Assembly (NCBI GenBank): GCA_026770615.1
Contig: MU631379.1
Coordinates: 19,085-42,738 of the forward strand
Direction of reading: 5' to 3'
DNA: 23,654 nucleotides
From: Pavlovales sp. CCMP2436
Taxonomy: Eukaryota; Haptophyta; Pavlovophyceae; Pavlovales
Shown here: in pieces, positions 1 to 9,927 of the stretch
How positions within the stretch are numbered: position 1 is the stretch's first letter
How the letters are laid out: each line of letters begins with the position of its first letter
Translations under genes and position numbers: made by a program
Notes under the pieces: model-generated
Database searches by the model: none
Told to the model about the DNA's origin: nothing
What the model saw: only the letters and a program-made list of their open reading frames with translations

Positions 1-670
1 CCTGGGCACGAGCTTTCCTGAGAGATATATATATCGTTTATTAAAACTACGACGTAAGTAAGTACCTATAGAAATGTAGGGCAGGAGACGGTGGGTTGCA
101 GGCAGCCAGAAGCGGTTTCTGAGCGTGTGGGTCATGAAAGCAGTCAGTCACTGTGGCCGCGTTTTTTGGTTAGGTGACGTACCGAATGTTTGTACGCACG
201 ACCATGACGGGAGACCTGCCCTTTAGGTCGTTCAACTCGTTGCCTTTGGGGGGGGGGTTTAAGATTTTGGCTATTAGGTGGGGACGTTTACAAACTAAAA
301 CTGAAAGCTAAAAACTGAAATAGAACTAGTAAGAGCAGGGCCGCTTTCAGGTCCGCGCGCACGGAGGGCTGCGCGGGGGGGGAGGGTGGGTGGGGGGTTG
401 TAATATAAACATGATGTGTCCATTAGATTTCGCCTTTTAGGTAGAAGGAAATACGCTTTATATCAATTAAAATTGGGGTGGGAGACGTCTATTAGTTTAT
501 TATACATCAATCAGTTAATATCTAAGGCATTAATCAGTTTATTTCTTAATATAAAGGGAAAGACACTTCATGTTTCTACTAGCACGATTGATAATGGAAA
601 TATCGACTTATTAGACAGTCTGCTGGCAATAAATAAATAAAATAAAATAATTGATGTGATGCGCTTTGTA

Positions 671-703
671 AGTTGGGGGACGTAAAAGAACTATCATTAA
701 ACA
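671..703 (+). repeat. Dispersed repeat family B, copy 1
   Basis: A ~33-bp segment with the core GGGGGACGTAAAAGAACTAT. Related segments lie at 1567-1602 and 22766-22800, on both sides of the viral region. The family is probably a host interspersed repeat, but the copies are too short and diverged to classify. Confidence 0.5.
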
Positions 704-889
704 AGCTGGGGCGGAGGCTGCTAGACCACACACAATCCCGCAATTAAAAATATGAACAGAAATATAAACATTAAGATATTCTAGGGAGTAAAGAGGGGGC
801 GGGAGGGCTAGGGCTGCCAGGGCTACGGGCAAAATAAAACAAAAATTAAAACGCACCTGGGGCGAGGCGTTTAAGCAGAGGCAGGCCAA

Positions 890-1032
890 CCACGTCATAC
901 ACCATCAAGCGAAGGTTATCCAGTTGCTTGTCCTGTCAGCGAAAAGGTGCAGCACCCATATATTAATTGGTTAAGGTATACCGACCATACGAACGGTTAT
1001 GTTATGATGCCACGTCATACACCATCAAGCGA
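890..1032 (+). repeat. 23-bp direct repeat, 120 bp apart
   Basis: The 23 bases at 890-912 recur exactly at 1010-1032 and begin CCACGTCATACACC. Similarity continues weakly downstream (CAGTTGCTTGTCCTGTCA against GAGCTGCTTTTCTGTCA). This looks like a short diverged tandem duplication. Confidence 0.7.
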
Positions 1033-1265
1033 ATTTTATCGAGCTGCTTTTCTGTCATATGAATATTGGTGTGTGTGCGCGCGTGCACGCGTGTGTGAGT
1101 GTGGGTGGTGTGGTGGTGGGGGGGGGGGTTAAATGATACCACAGCTGCTCCTCCTGCCAGCGAAAAGATAAAGCACACATATATGATTAATCATATTAGA
1201 ATGATGTGCGCTGTGCATAGCTCGCCGAGCCTGCCCATTTTTACAACGGCGGTTTTTTTTGTTAG

Positions 1266-1315
1266 ATTATTTATCACCAGTTTCTGATGCTTTATCATCG
1301 TTTTTTTAATCAATA
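1266..1315 (+). repeat. ~49-bp direct repeat, copy 1 (copy 2 at 1699-1747)
   Basis: TTATTTATCACC, then GTTTCTGATG, then TCGTTTTTTTAATCAATA, recur in the same order at 1699-1747 with a few substitutions. This copy lies just upstream of a copy of the TA-core repeat. Confidence 0.65.
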
Positions 1316-1321
1316 CAGAAT

Positions 1322-1390
1322 GGCGTGCGCTGTGCGCAGCGCTCGCCGATCTGTATCTCTCTCTCTCTCTTTCTCTCTCTATATATATAT
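1322..1390 (+). repeat. TA-core repeat family, partial copy with CT and TA microsatellite
   Basis: The left module (GGCGTGCGCTG, then GCTCGCCGATCTGTATCT) is followed by a CT tract (1356-1380) and a short TA tract (1380-1390). The right module of the family is absent. A more diverged left module lies at about 1205-1231. Confidence 0.65.
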
Positions 1391-1566
1391 GTATAAACGA
1401 AAACGGAGATTCTCGTTTTCGTTTTTTCATTCCTTTTTCAGCAAGGTGACTACTGATTTTTGATTTTTCACTTCATGGTGGAGAGACGACGCGGGGAGTG
1501 AGATAAGCGCAAGAGACGACCGATGCGCTGACCCTCCTATGTCATACCCGTACGCATTCAAGCTGA

Positions 1567-1602
1567 AAGTCGGGAGACGTTAAAAGAACTATTATTAAAA
1601 CA
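1567..1602 (+). repeat. Dispersed repeat family B, copy 2
   Basis: The core AGTCGGGAGACGTTAAAAG matches 671-703 and 22766-22800. Upstream, GTCATACCCGTACG (about 1541-1554) resembles GTCATGCCCGTATG before the 22766 copy, so the real unit is longer than the core. Confidence 0.55.
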
Positions 1603-1698
1603 TATTATTGCAGCGAGTCAGTTCCGGTATTATAAAAATAAAGTCAAATTGCAGAGGTTTTAATTGCGACAACCAAGGCCCGTTCAATGCTTCTTGGG

Positions 1699-1747
1699 TT
1701 ATTTATCACCCGTTTCTGATGTTTTATTCTCGTTTTTTTAATCAATA
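1699..1747 (+). repeat. ~49-bp direct repeat, copy 2
   Basis: Second copy of the segment at 1266-1315, ending in a T-run followed by AATCAATA. Confidence 0.65.
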
Positions 1748-1870
1748 ATGTCAGCTCTCCACTTCGGCGTAGCGCGTAGGAGCCTGCGTCGGAGCGCTAA
1801 GATAAGCCTGACTTGAAATTGAAACGTACCGCCAGCTCGAACCCCCACTTCATTAGTATACTATTATAAT

Positions 1871-1910
1871 GGCGTGCGCTGTCCGCAGTGCTCGCCGATC
1901 TGTATCTTAG

Positions 1911-2000
<90 letters not shown>

Positions 2001-2052
2001 CGGCTCAGCATGGTTCAACAGGTGGTGTTCACTCAGTGACTTTGTTGACGTC
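1871..2052 (+). mobile_element. TA-core repeat family, most complete copy
   Basis: The order is a left module at 1871-1907 (GGCGTGCGCTG...GCTCGCCGATCTGTATCT), a long (TA)n tract at about 1916-1997, and a right module at 1998-2052 (AGCGGCTCAGCATGGTTCAA, then the GTGGTGTTCACTCAGTGAC part). Right-module copies with TA tracts recur in reverse orientation at 20474-20541 and 23060-23142. Conserved flanks around a microsatellite suggest a short non-autonomous mobile element. Microsatellite-bearing elements such as the Pearl family of bivalves are a possible analogy only. I see no coding capacity. Confidence 0.6.
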
Positions 2053-2915
2053 CGACATTACAGAGGATTGCGAGTAATAAGAAACCGTCGTGTTAAGAAA
2101 CTGAGCATCGTTTTCTGCCCTTCAATCGTACTTTAACCAAATTTTTAACCATGGTTTATATGTTATTTGCTAAGAAACTCAGCCTCAACCTCAAAACCCG
2201 CCATTCTTATTGCCCGTGGGCTCTGGTATCGGTCACCCCCCCCCCAGCCCGCAAGTGGAGGACGACCATCCATAGCATTGCGAGCATTCATGCTCGAAGC
2301 CAGAGCTCGCTCTAGGCTCGCTGGATTCGTCTCGGCGAGCTCTGTTTTGCAATTTTTCAGAAATTTGTGCATTCGTGTGTGTGGGGTAGTAAATCAGTAA
2401 CTAACAAGGTGATCTTTTTTGAAAAGGTGATTCGCCATGCTGAAATCGATCACCAGCCCCCCTAAAACTTATTCAGTGTGAGTTTTCCGTATGTACTTTA
2501 AAAAAATAAAAAAATTGAATGAATCGTTTGTAAGTAAATTAAACAGGTAAGTTACTTTTCGGTGGCGTCGCTTCTTGGAAAGTTAGATACGAGTCTACTG
2601 CAGATGTATATATTTAAAAATTAACTGGCCAGGTTTCGTCGTGACTGGCCTCGGGAAATCGCTATGAATGGTCGTGTGCTTGGGGGGGATGACCTGAGCC
2701 ATAGTCCGCGATCCCCTGTAGTCCTGACTACAGTGAGCGTCTATTTCCAGAGGTTGTAACTCACAACAATTGACTTGTGATTGGAGTTGGGAGTGGGATT
2801 GGCTGGCAATCCTTAATGTGATATTATTATTCCAGGAGTTGAGCACTTTCGTCCAGAGAGTCTCAGAGTTGGTTCATGTCAAATTCTGCTTCTAGATGCG
2901 GTCTTTAATCTGTTC
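2053..2915. other. Intergenic flank, no gene seen
   Basis: Mixed-composition sequence with only short open frames on either strand and no motif I recognise. A C-run occurs near 2235-2246 and an A-rich patch near 2499-2516. Confidence 0.55.
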
Positions 2916-2966
2916 GCATCATTGCACTACGCACTACATGGCCGGGATGTAGCATGTTGGAGCTGC
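2916..2966 (+). repeat. 51-bp direct repeat, copy 1 (copy 2 at 3493-3543)
   Basis: GCATCAT, then CGCACTACA, then GGCCGGGATGTAGCA, then TTGGAGCTGC recur at 3493-3543 with about six differences. Copy 2 lies immediately outside the inferred left end of the viral element. Confidence 0.8.
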
Positions 2967-3020
2967 GGATAGTTTTTGCAAGCTGCGGGTAGTTTCTGCA
3001 AGCTGCGGGCAGTTTTTACA
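2961..3020 (+). repeat. 20-bp tandem repeat, three copies
   Basis: The unit AGCTGCGGGTAGTTTTTGCA occurs three times in a row with one to three changes per copy. It overlaps the last bases of the 51-bp direct repeat. Confidence 0.8.
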
Positions 3021-3492
3021 ACGCTCTTGCAAATGCGTCAGCAAAGCCCTGTCGGTGATAACACGATCACGCCAGCGCTGTGGGGGTGAGATCTGCTGGT
3101 TTGGGCATCATTGCTGTGAACAGGGAGGAAAGAGCAGCAAGATATGCGAGAACAAGATTGCGAGGCGTGAGAGCGCGAGGCGAAAAACCAGTTTTGACCC
3201 GGAAATTCAGTCCGACTTTGGGAGCCTTTTTTGGTATTCCCTTATGAATCGGGTGTCGAGACCCATGACCAAAGTTATTCTTGTCCACGAGGGGCAAGTT
3301 TCACGAGGCGGGGCAAGCATCACACGGTGGGGGCTCGTTGTGGTCCCGGTCTACCCCACCCCTTCAGGAGGATGGGCCTCGGGCTCAATATGTTCGGGTT
3401 TATTTCGGGGCATTGTCGGTTCCTCCCTCTTCTTGCGTTTTTGGCGCGTCTCTGCTGGCTGCTGGGGTGCGTGGGCCTATGTCACTGCTTTT
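3021..3492. other. Open but unrecognised stretch between direct repeats
   Basis: A plus-strand frame is open from 3055 (GTG) into the minisatellite at 3696, but its product is low in recognisable motifs and runs into repeat-encoded sequence. I do not call it a gene. The stretch lies between the two 51-bp repeats. Confidence 0.4.
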
Positions 3493-3543
3493 GCATCATC
3501 ACACCACGCACTACACGGCCGGGATGTAGCACATTGGAGCTGC
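3493..3543 (+). repeat. 51-bp direct repeat, copy 2
   Basis: See copy 1 at 2916-2966. This copy ends at or next to the point where inverted similarity to the right end of the viral element begins (~3545-3583). Confidence 0.8.
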
Positions 3544-3599
3544 AGGGTGGCAGGTCTACTGTGCCTACCAAGGACCCTCCCGTTTGGAGACGGTGAACG

Positions 3600-3768
3600 A
3601 TCATTCCATCTTTTACATTTTCGATCCTCCCGCTTTTTACATTTTCAATCATCCCATCTTTTACATTTTCGATCCTCCCGCTTTTTACATTTTTGATCCT
3701 CCCGCTTTTTACGTTTTCTATCCTCCCGCTTTTTACATTTTCGATCCTCCCGCTTTTTTTCCAAGTAC
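3600..3768 (-). repeat. Left terminal minisatellite array (~24-bp unit)
   Basis: The unit TTTTACATTTTCGATCCTCC (then CGCT) is repeated about seven times with substitutions. Read on the minus strand, the unit (AAAAAGCGGGAGG...GAAAATG) resembles the right-hand array unit (AAAAAGACGGGAGG...GAAAAGTG), so the two arrays are inverted relative to each other. Open frames here are repeat artefacts. Confidence 0.85.
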
Positions 3769-4108
3769 ATACACATTCGATCAAATAAGATTGCGCACGG
3801 GTTTTTGCACGATCGTAAAAGAGACGTTGGTGGGAAAGCTGCTCGATCAAACAAGAACGATTGCGCACTCAGATGAAAACACGTGAAATTTCGAAGTCGA
3901 CCCACGGAGCCCTTAGGCTAAAATATAAAAAAAAGTTTTTTTTGATTTGTAAAAATGGTCCCCTGGAATTATGAGATTCCTTTAGAGAATTCTATATAAA
4001 AGATATATATGGTAAAAGTCTCAATAATGATTGAGCGAGAATTCCAGCAAAATCTCGTTTTTGATCGTCGTCAAAACCATGGTTGATCAAAATTGATCTC
4101 GACGGTAT
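3769..4108. other. Left subterminal non-coding region of the element
   Basis: No gene seen. It has a short direct repeat (CGATCAAATAAGA...GATTGCGCAC, about 3778-3800 and 3843-3868), A/T-runs near 3928-3950, an AT-rich TATATAAAAGATATATAT segment near 3993-4010, and CAAAACCATGGTTGATCAAAA with partial dyad symmetry near 4073-4093. It lies between the left array and the 3' end of the capsid gene. Confidence 0.5.
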
Positions 4109-5377
4109 TTAATTCTCGTAAGTCATAAGACCTCCCTGGCAAACAATCATTTTCTCCGATTGCACCCAGATGTTCAGATAGCAGGCTGGATTGTTGCTAG
4201 CAATTTTTGCCTCAAACAAACAATGCAAGGCCTGGGTGCTAATACCGTTCAATAGCGCGTCCGACGACGGGAAAGCCGCCAGGGAAAGACCAACCGCAAA
4301 GCCGTCATTAAGGTACTGATCGGCCGAGATGCACGAATGCGCAGCCGAGTCCGCAACACCACCGCCAAATGCTCGCTGGAGCTCTGCCCGCGCTTCCGCC
4401 GCACTATTTGTGCAATTGACTGCGGACTGGGGAACAACCATGCTGCCGATTTTAAACCGGTAATCAATCATTCCTGCTTTGGTACGCTGCGAAATTAGCT
4501 TGCGAGAAAAGCCATTGGTCACTGCGCTCTCACGTAGAATAATGAATACGTTTGACAGCTGACTGACCCTGACCGGTATTTGCGCCGAGATAAAACCAGA
4601 ATTGGCTGCGACTGTAGTGCGGAAATGCATAAAGTCCATCGTTGGGCAGTGCACCACACGATTCAGACTGTCAATCATTGCCTTTTCCACAGCACCATCA
4701 AGCCTTACCTGGCTGATGTGCAATTTAATGTCGCTGATCGAGAATCCAGTTAGTGCCGAAGGAGCGACCGCGTAAGTTCCCTAGTTGGTCTGCACAGCCC
4801 ATTTCACCTCAAGTCTGATAGAATCCAGGAGCTGAGAAAGCGGAATCGCTTTCATAGCTAGCGTATCTAGTACGTTCATAATTGGAAGCGCAACAATGAG
4901 CGAACCACTGGGAGCAATCGTAGCCCCAGCACGGCTGTAATAAGCATCCTTTATATTAGCTCCGGTAGGTGTTAGGGTTGTAATGTTGAAATCTGCAACG
5001 CCCCTCACCGTGCCTGACGAGCGGAGAGAATCCAAATTAGTGGTAAAATCTTGAGTGAGCGCGAACAGGGCTCCCATCTCGTCAGTTTGGCTAATTAATA
5101 CCGATCCGAAGAAGACGCTCAAACTCTGCAAACACGCATGCCCTCCACCATCTAGGGTCATCGCGGCAGCATTACCGTTGTTAATAGTATAGGACAAAAC
5201 AGTCTGGGTCGGGTCCAGATGCAAACTGGCTTGACCGCATGGTATGGAAAATTCCGCCTTAGAACCTCCAATCATCGGACCACCACCACTGGAAGGAGAC
5301 AGGTATGATCGAACCATTTCTGCAGGAGGAGCCACAAGACGGGGGACGTAATTGAAAAAATCCGGGAGAGCCTCCAT
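4109..5377 (-). pseudogene. Major capsid protein candidate, interrupted by in-frame TAG
   Basis: Candidate double jelly-roll major capsid protein of the virion shell. I chose the ATG at 5377 (MEALPDFFNYVPRLV); an upstream ATG at 5485 in the same frame is less likely because it would overlap the pX-like gene. The frame runs to a TAG at 4781-4783 and stays open in the same phase beyond it to a TAA at 4109, about 421 residues in all. The second half has no ATG of its own near its start (its first NTG is TTG at 4723), so the two parts are one gene. Support is position (last of the minus-strand capsid block), length, beta-rich composition with many Gly, Ser and Thr, and the conserved-looking end (DGFAVGLSLAAFPSSD and NIWVQSEKMI). 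The assignment by resemblance is tentative. The TAG could be decay, readthrough or sequencing error. Confidence 0.62.
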
Positions 5378-5477
5378 ATCGTTACGTTTGTTATAGATGA
5401 GCGTGAGATATTTAATCAGATTTGTAGCAAATCTACGCAAAAAATGATGGATCCATTCTTGTTTTGTTTGTTTTGTT

Positions 5478-5840
5478 TTATGCATATCGCTGCTGCTGCG
5501 CGGTTGCAGCCCTTTCAAATTGAGAAGTCAACCCCCGTAGATCGCGCGATTGACCTACATTTGAGGCGACGTCACCAATGCGATTTGCCACCTACGACGC
5601 CACATCTACAAAATTTGATGCGTCCCGACCAACACCAATCAGCTCTCCAACACTTGGGATTCGCCCAAGCTCTGATTTTTCGAGTGCATTCAGCCCCGAC
5701 CGAGCAAGTTGTGCAACTTTTGAACCAATAGCTGACCTTTTGTGTAAAATATTGCCAGCGACGTTTCCAAAGCGCTGAATTGCTGGAAGAGCTCTAGCTC
5801 CAAAGCCGTCCGCGCGTCCAAGAAATCTGCCGAACTGCAT
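5478..5840 (-). CDS. Small basic pX-like virion protein, in-frame TAG near middle
   Basis: Starts at the ATG at 5840. The first 82 residues are rich in Gly, Arg and Ala (MQFGRFLGRADGFGARALPA), as in the small membrane-active or core-associated virion proteins (pX/pVI type) of adenovirus and adintovirus relatives. An in-frame TAG at 5592-5594 interrupts it. The same frame stays open beyond with similar composition (VANRIGDVASNVG...AATAQQQRYA) to a TAA at 5478, so the full product is about 120 residues. It lies between the penton-like and major capsid genes on the same strand, with short gaps on each side. The family assignment rests on size, charge and position only. Confidence 0.5.
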
Positions 5841-5883
5841 TTATAAAGCGTTCTAATGTGCGATTGCCATAGATTTTTAATTG

Positions 5884-6618
5884 TTAGTGCACATCCACGT
5901 CAATCACGCATGACCATGGCAATCCCTGAGTGTCATAAGGTGCTTGATTCTCGTCTAAAAGTTCGATTGTAATGGTTGACAAATTGCGACGACGTGCTGC
6001 AACGAACGGTGCTGAATCGGTTTTGTACGTAAGGATGTCGCCGTACGCAACCGATTGCGGAATGCAAACGAGGAGATTGATTGTGTTTGACCCTATAGAT
6101 TTTTGAGAATCCATTGTGTACAGCTCGAAATTTTCGCAACTCAGTATAATCGATTTCGCACCTGACAGATCAAGCATGACAAGATCATTGACCTCGTGAA
6201 TACCTACGAGTTGCATTGTAGAAGTGGCCGTGATGATCGTAATTGAGGATGACTGGCTGTGCTCAAACGTAAGCTTGTTTGCAAATTTGCTGTAAGTGCA
6301 CGTAAGACCTGCTATTTGAAAAGTGATTGTGGCATTCATCGCCGTCGCAAGATCAACCCCACTGGTGTAGTTTCCTACGGGAATTGTGCCGGTCAAAGTC
6401 TGAGACGCACCATAAAAGAGGACAAGGTTGTTGTTGCTCGCGTTGACATTGGGCCGCACGATTGGAATGCTTGCCGACTCGACCCGAACGTACATATCTT
6501 TCCCAGACTTCACTGATATTCCCGGGGATAGATCAAACTGCAAAGCGTCGGTGCGGTCCAATGCGATAAGGTAGCGATCTGATTGTTTTGATGATAAAAA
6601 GAGGCGATGGAGAACCAT
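5884..6618 (-). CDS. Penton-like minor capsid protein
   Basis: An intact 244-residue protein with an ATG at 6618 and TAA at 5884. It is beta-strand rich with few charged runs. The ending (TITIELLDENQAPYDTQG, then LPWSCVIDVDVH) resembles the C-terminus of the single jelly-roll minor capsid/penton proteins of Polinton-type viruses, where a strand of the form L-D-E-N-x-x-P-x-D is followed by G-x-x-W-S. The N-terminus (VLHRLFLSSKQSDRY) also fits that family. It would form the vertex capsomers. It heads the minus-strand capsid block and is divergent to the plus-strand block starting near 6631, so the two probably share a promoter region. It is one of the few long viral genes here without a break. 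Confidence 0.68.
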   Translation of the reverse strand: MVLHRLFLSSKQSDRYLIALDRTDALQFDLSPGISVKSGKDMYVRVESASIPIVRPNVNASNNNLVLFYGASQTLTGTIPVGNYTSGVDLATAMNATITFQIAGLTCTYSKFANKLTFEHSQSSSITIITATSTMQLVGIHEVNDLVMLDLSGAKSIILSCENFELYTMDSQKSIGSNTINLLVCIPQSVAYGDILTYKTDSAPFVAARRRNLSTITIELLDENQAPYDTQGLPWSCVIDVDVH

Positions 6619-6718
6619 TTTGTGTAATACTTGTTACTATTTTTATTCACACTAATTTGTGACAACCGGTTTGATTTAAAATCTCGATGTATATCATACA
6701 AGGGAACTTTAAAGACCA
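6619..6718. promoter_or_regulatory. Divergent intergenic region between capsid and packaging blocks
   Basis: About 100 bp between the ATG of the penton-like gene (minus) and the first plausible ATG of the plus-strand block (6719). It is AT-rich with TTTTTATTCACACTAATTTG and contains no obvious TATA box. Geometry implies that it drives both blocks; no specific element can be named. Confidence 0.4.
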
Positions 6719-7149
6719 ATGGAAAAATACAGATTCCCATTCAACCACAGCTGGTAACCGAAGAAGAACCCACAGTACAGATTGCACCAGTTCAGACACC
6801 GTCCCAGACACCGATCCAAGCACCACCGGACGTGGTACCTGTTGTAAAACCCAAACGCATCCAATCCGAGAAGCAAAAACTAAACTACCTCAAAGCCAAT
6901 GCTCGAAGGCTCGAGATCCTGGCTGACGCTAAAGCCAATCGTGTTGCCGCGGCTTTGGAGGTAAAGCGTAACAAAGACGCAAGAACAGAATACGAAATGG
7001 CACTCCGTCTAGCCGCAAAATACGGGTTCAACACTCAAATGACCCATCCGGTACACCACCCTAAAGAAGAAGAAATCAGGCAACCGGAAATCCCAGCACT
7101 TCGATATCAGACGCAGCCGCCTCCTAGACCTCCAATGAGGTATGTGTAA
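6631..7149 (+). CDS. Charged Pro/Gln-rich protein with coiled-coil-like segment, unknown function
   Basis: The frame is open for about 172 codons to a TAA at 7147 but begins with TTG, not ATG. An ATG at 6719-6721 lies one base out of phase directly before an A5 run, so a homopolymer length error or mutation there may hide the true start. From about 6735 the product has a Pro/Gln/Thr-rich section (PVQTPSQTPIQAPPDVVPVV), then a Lys/Arg/Ala-rich helical section (KLNYLKANARRLEILADAKA) and a Pro-rich tail. I do not recognise the family. It precedes the packaging ATPase by 8 bp, so it is probably a virion or packaging accessory protein, by inference only. Confidence 0.55.
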   Translation: MLLFLFTLICDNRFDLKSRCISYKGTLKTNGKIQIPIQPQLVTEEEPTVQIAPVQTPSQTPIQAPPDVVPVVKPKRIQSEKQKLNYLKANARRLEILADAKANRVAAALEVKRNKDARTEYEMALRLAAKYGFNTQMTHPVHHPKEEEIRQPEIPALRYQTQPPPRPPMRYV

Positions 7150-7157
7150 GAAAAACA

Positions 7158-7915
7158 ATGATAATTCACATAATGACCGAACCCGTCACTTTGAACACAA
7201 ACGTGATCGAAGAGGAAAACAACATTGAGTTGACGATCCCAAAATTTTCAGTCGACGCGCCACTGGGTGCTGTCCCGCCGCCCCTACCAAACCAGGCCAT
7301 GTTCGCTGTCTTCCTGGGACCACCGCGCTCCGGGAAGACGTCTTTGAGTACGGCGCTGCTTACCCAGACAAATCCCTCGATCTATGCTGGCGTTTTCGAC
7401 GCAGTTCATTTGTTTGTCCCAGCAACCTCGTTTGCATCCATGTCTGATTCACCGTTCCAAAACCACGACAAGGTGCATCACGAACTCACCAAGGCATCCC
7501 TCGAGGCGCTAATCGTCAAACTTGAATTAACGTCAAAAAAGAAGCAAAACACACTCATTATCGTCGATGATTTTATGTCGAGTCTCAAAGACAATAATCT
7601 GCGTTCATCTTTTGAAAAACTCATTTGCAACAGACGGCATTTGCGGTTCAGCGTGTGGGTTATCACGCAAACATACAGGTCAATCCCCTTAACCATCCGC
7701 AAACTCATCAGCGCGCTGTTTATGTTCAGAGTGAGCAATTTAAGAGAACTCGATTCGATCAGAGACGAGCTTGTACCAAGGGACTAGAGTTTCAAGAGCT
7801 ATATAACCATTGCTTGAAACCAGGCGCGGATTCTTCGCACAGCTTTATGTTCCTCGATGTAACAAACAACCTCATTTACAACAAATTTGCCAAACTGACA
7901 TATATGAAAAAGTAA
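7158..7915 (+). CDS. FtsK/HerA-type genome-packaging ATPase, C-terminal frameshift
   Basis: Starts at the ATG at 7158 (a second in-frame ATG is at 7173). Residues 54-62 (GPPRSGKTS) are a Walker A motif and residues 133-139 (LIIVDDF) a Walker B motif with the catalytic acidic residue. The following RRHLRFSVWVITQTYRSIP segment fits the sensor/arginine-rich region typical of packaging ATPases of Polinton-like and other PRD1-adenovirus-lineage viruses. The opening frame ends at a TAG at 7785 (209 residues). The conserved-type C-terminus (EFQELYNHCLKPGADSS... to KLTYMKK) continues in another frame to a TAA at 7913-7915, so a frameshift lies at about 7765-7790. The enzyme would drive DNA into preformed capsids. 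The core domain is intact. Confidence 0.88.
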
Positions 7916-7947
7916 ATAAAAATGTGAACCCATCACATACCACAAAA

Positions 7948-9016
7948 ATGTCGCTAACGCTAGACAGCAACAACCAAAACAGGATGATGGATTGGAGCGA
8001 CACCGATCCCCGGCACCGCACAACAAATTACATGCTTAACGGTCAACCATACGATGGGCCAGTCCACCCTATTTTTGGTGGCTCAGGGAAACTAGGATCA
8101 GGAGCGCCTCAATACTGGACGGGTGTGCATCACTACGCACTTAGTGAAAGATTGGTGTACACCGCGATCCCAGTTTTGATGCCGAGAAACGACTACGAAC
8201 TTATGGACCGGGCAGAGCGCGAACCAAACACAATGTTCAATACTTTCAAACCTGCCCTCTTCACTGACACTCTAAACGATTCTGCAGGGACACCTCTTTT
8301 TTCAAGGACGATCTCCCGAACGCCTCAAAGCAGGCGCCCAGTCACGAGGTCTTTTAACACGCGAAGCCCCATTCAACGACCTACGAACCCCGTTTGCACC
8401 TCGCCAAGGCATCGGTGGAGGACCCGACGTGCTCTACAACCCTCTTCTCAGCCCAACCGAAATGCGCGCACGAGCCCTAGGCGCAGAGCCAATCCGCCGT
8501 CCAAACCCAAACTCGGGAGTTCCGCCGCCCAGCACGTATGAACCCCAACCCGAGTATGTGCCCACGCAAGCCATGCCCGACCCGCTCGTGCCCACGCAGT
8601 ACTACCCCGATCGCGCGTTCCAGTCCCCTCCACCGGTCGTCCGTGAATCAATGCGCGAAAGGACCCCTGTGACCTCGGCGCCATTCAGGTCCCCCGAGAC
8701 ACCCGCCACCGCGTCGCCAAGGAGGAACATACAAGTACTCGCCGGCCTCCCCGCGGTCACGATCACCGCCCCAACCCCGACGCAGCCCACGCCGCCCGCC
8801 ATGATGTCCGCTATGCCTGCCCAGAAAGTGGCAACCCCGGCTCTCACCCGAACCAAAAGCGCAGGGAGGAACAACGAAGTCATTCTGCAATTTTTTTTAA
8901 AAACATACGGCGACCTCGGTTCGGTGGGCGGACGGGCCGCAATTGGGATCGTGTTCGGTGTGCAAAAACAGACTATTGCCCGGTTTATGGGAATGCGCAG
9001 GACCGGTGGTGCTTAG
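7948..9016 (+). pseudogene. Pro-rich candidate virion protein, frameshift at a T-run, unknown family
   Basis: Starts at the ATG at 7948 after an A-rich leader (MSLTLDSNNQNRMMDWSDTD). The first ~115 residues have no motif I know (GQPYDGPVHPIFGGSGKLGS). The frame that makes protein sense changes at the T6 run near 8296; downstream the product is Pro- and Arg-rich (LSPTEMRARALGAEPIRRP) and ends with a compact segment (NNEVILQFFLKTYGDLGSVG...VQKQTIARFMGMRRTGG) at a TAG at 9014. Together this is about 355 residues. It lies between the packaging ATPase and the beta-rich protein on the same strand, so a virion-associated role is likely by position. The homopolymer break could be a sequencing error. 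Confidence 0.5.
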
Positions 9017-9026
9017 TGTAAAAAAA

Positions 9027-9927
9027 ATGTGTAGCAACGATACAATGTCAAACGTGTATGGATCGATTAATGATGCAGCCGCCGCGCTAGACGCGGAGAT
9101 CGACCCGTACGCAACCACAACTACTTCGGTGACGCTACTCAGTTTAACGTCGAATGAAACCCCCCAAAATCAGACTAGAGACCTTGAAAAAACTATAAAG
9201 CAAAAACTGCCGGTGGACAATGCAAACAGCGAGTTGGTCTTCCCGTTTAATAGTGCACTGTTCGCGGCGCCTTTAACTTACGTGACCGAAGCGGTGCTCC
9301 CTGCCACGCTTAGTCTGTCGGTAACAAAAGCAGTTGGTGTGCAGTGGAGCTTTTCACGAACAAAGCCAATTTCCGCGGGTTGCGCTTTTGTGCTGGGCGA
9401 TACAAAACAGCTCCAAGACGAGGCAACAACCGACCCTAAAAATAAGAGCACATTTACCGTGAATCACATTGTACCTACCGGCGTCGTGGCCGAGTCAACT
9501 TATCAAGTGACCGTTAATAGATACGCCCCGGGCCAGACTCAGCTGCGGGTTTTCACATGGTCTTCGCTCGATACCCCCGAAAATGTGTGTGCAAAATGGA
9601 AACTAACTATGGAGCCGTCGGTGCTTTATGCCGGTTCATCGCAGAGTTTTGGGCACGCGGTGCTCTCACATGACCGTAACACCGGAAAATACGTCGGCTC
9701 ATTTGATGCAAGTACTCAATGGGGCACATTCACCAGCGGCTTCTACTATGAGATTGGTCGTTACGTTTCAAGCGACAACCCAGGCAAAGTGAATCTCGGA
9801 CTAAAAACAAGCCCAACATCAAATTTGTTTTGGAACACTTCAATGGGTAATCGCTCGTTTACCAACGTTGCAAACCCCGCTTATATGCGCTCAGGTGTTC
9901 TTGTCGACTCATCACAGCGGATTACTG
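9027..9927 (+). CDS. Beta-rich candidate structural protein, truncated at 3' junction
   Basis: Starts at the ATG at 9027 right after an A7 leader (MCSNDTMSNVYGSINDAA); the ATG at 9045 is an alternative. About 300 residues are Ser/Thr/Val-rich, beta-like and free of long charged runs (for example TLSLSVTKAVGVQWSFSR and GTFTSGFYYEIGRYV), which suggests a capsid, spike or fibre-type protein. I cannot name the family. The frame stays open to 10214, but after about 9925 it is antisense to a convincing minus-strand primase-like gene, so I take ~9927 as a rearrangement junction and not as a natural end. A plausible tail, in frame up to a TAG at 18571, lies in the displaced segment at 18571-18690. 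Confidence 0.55.

Larger units (their letters stand above)
1..1265. other. Repeat-rich flank without a recognisable gene
   Basis: I see no convincing gene here. The stretch has G-runs (near 248-258 and 377-398), an AT-rich patch near 400-660, and a GT-rich purine/pyrimidine run near 1068-1130. The short open frames are low in complexity, mostly lack an ATG and match no family I know. Small dispersed and direct repeats are listed separately. Confidence 0.6.

Noticed and set aside
1797..2136. Open frames encoding runs of alternating Ile and Tyr
   Set aside because: They come from the (TA)n microsatellite and are open in several frames and on both strands.
3482..3905. Frames encoding FYIFDPPA or GRIENVKS repeats
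   Set aside because: They are translations of the 24-bp left minisatellite, open on both strands.
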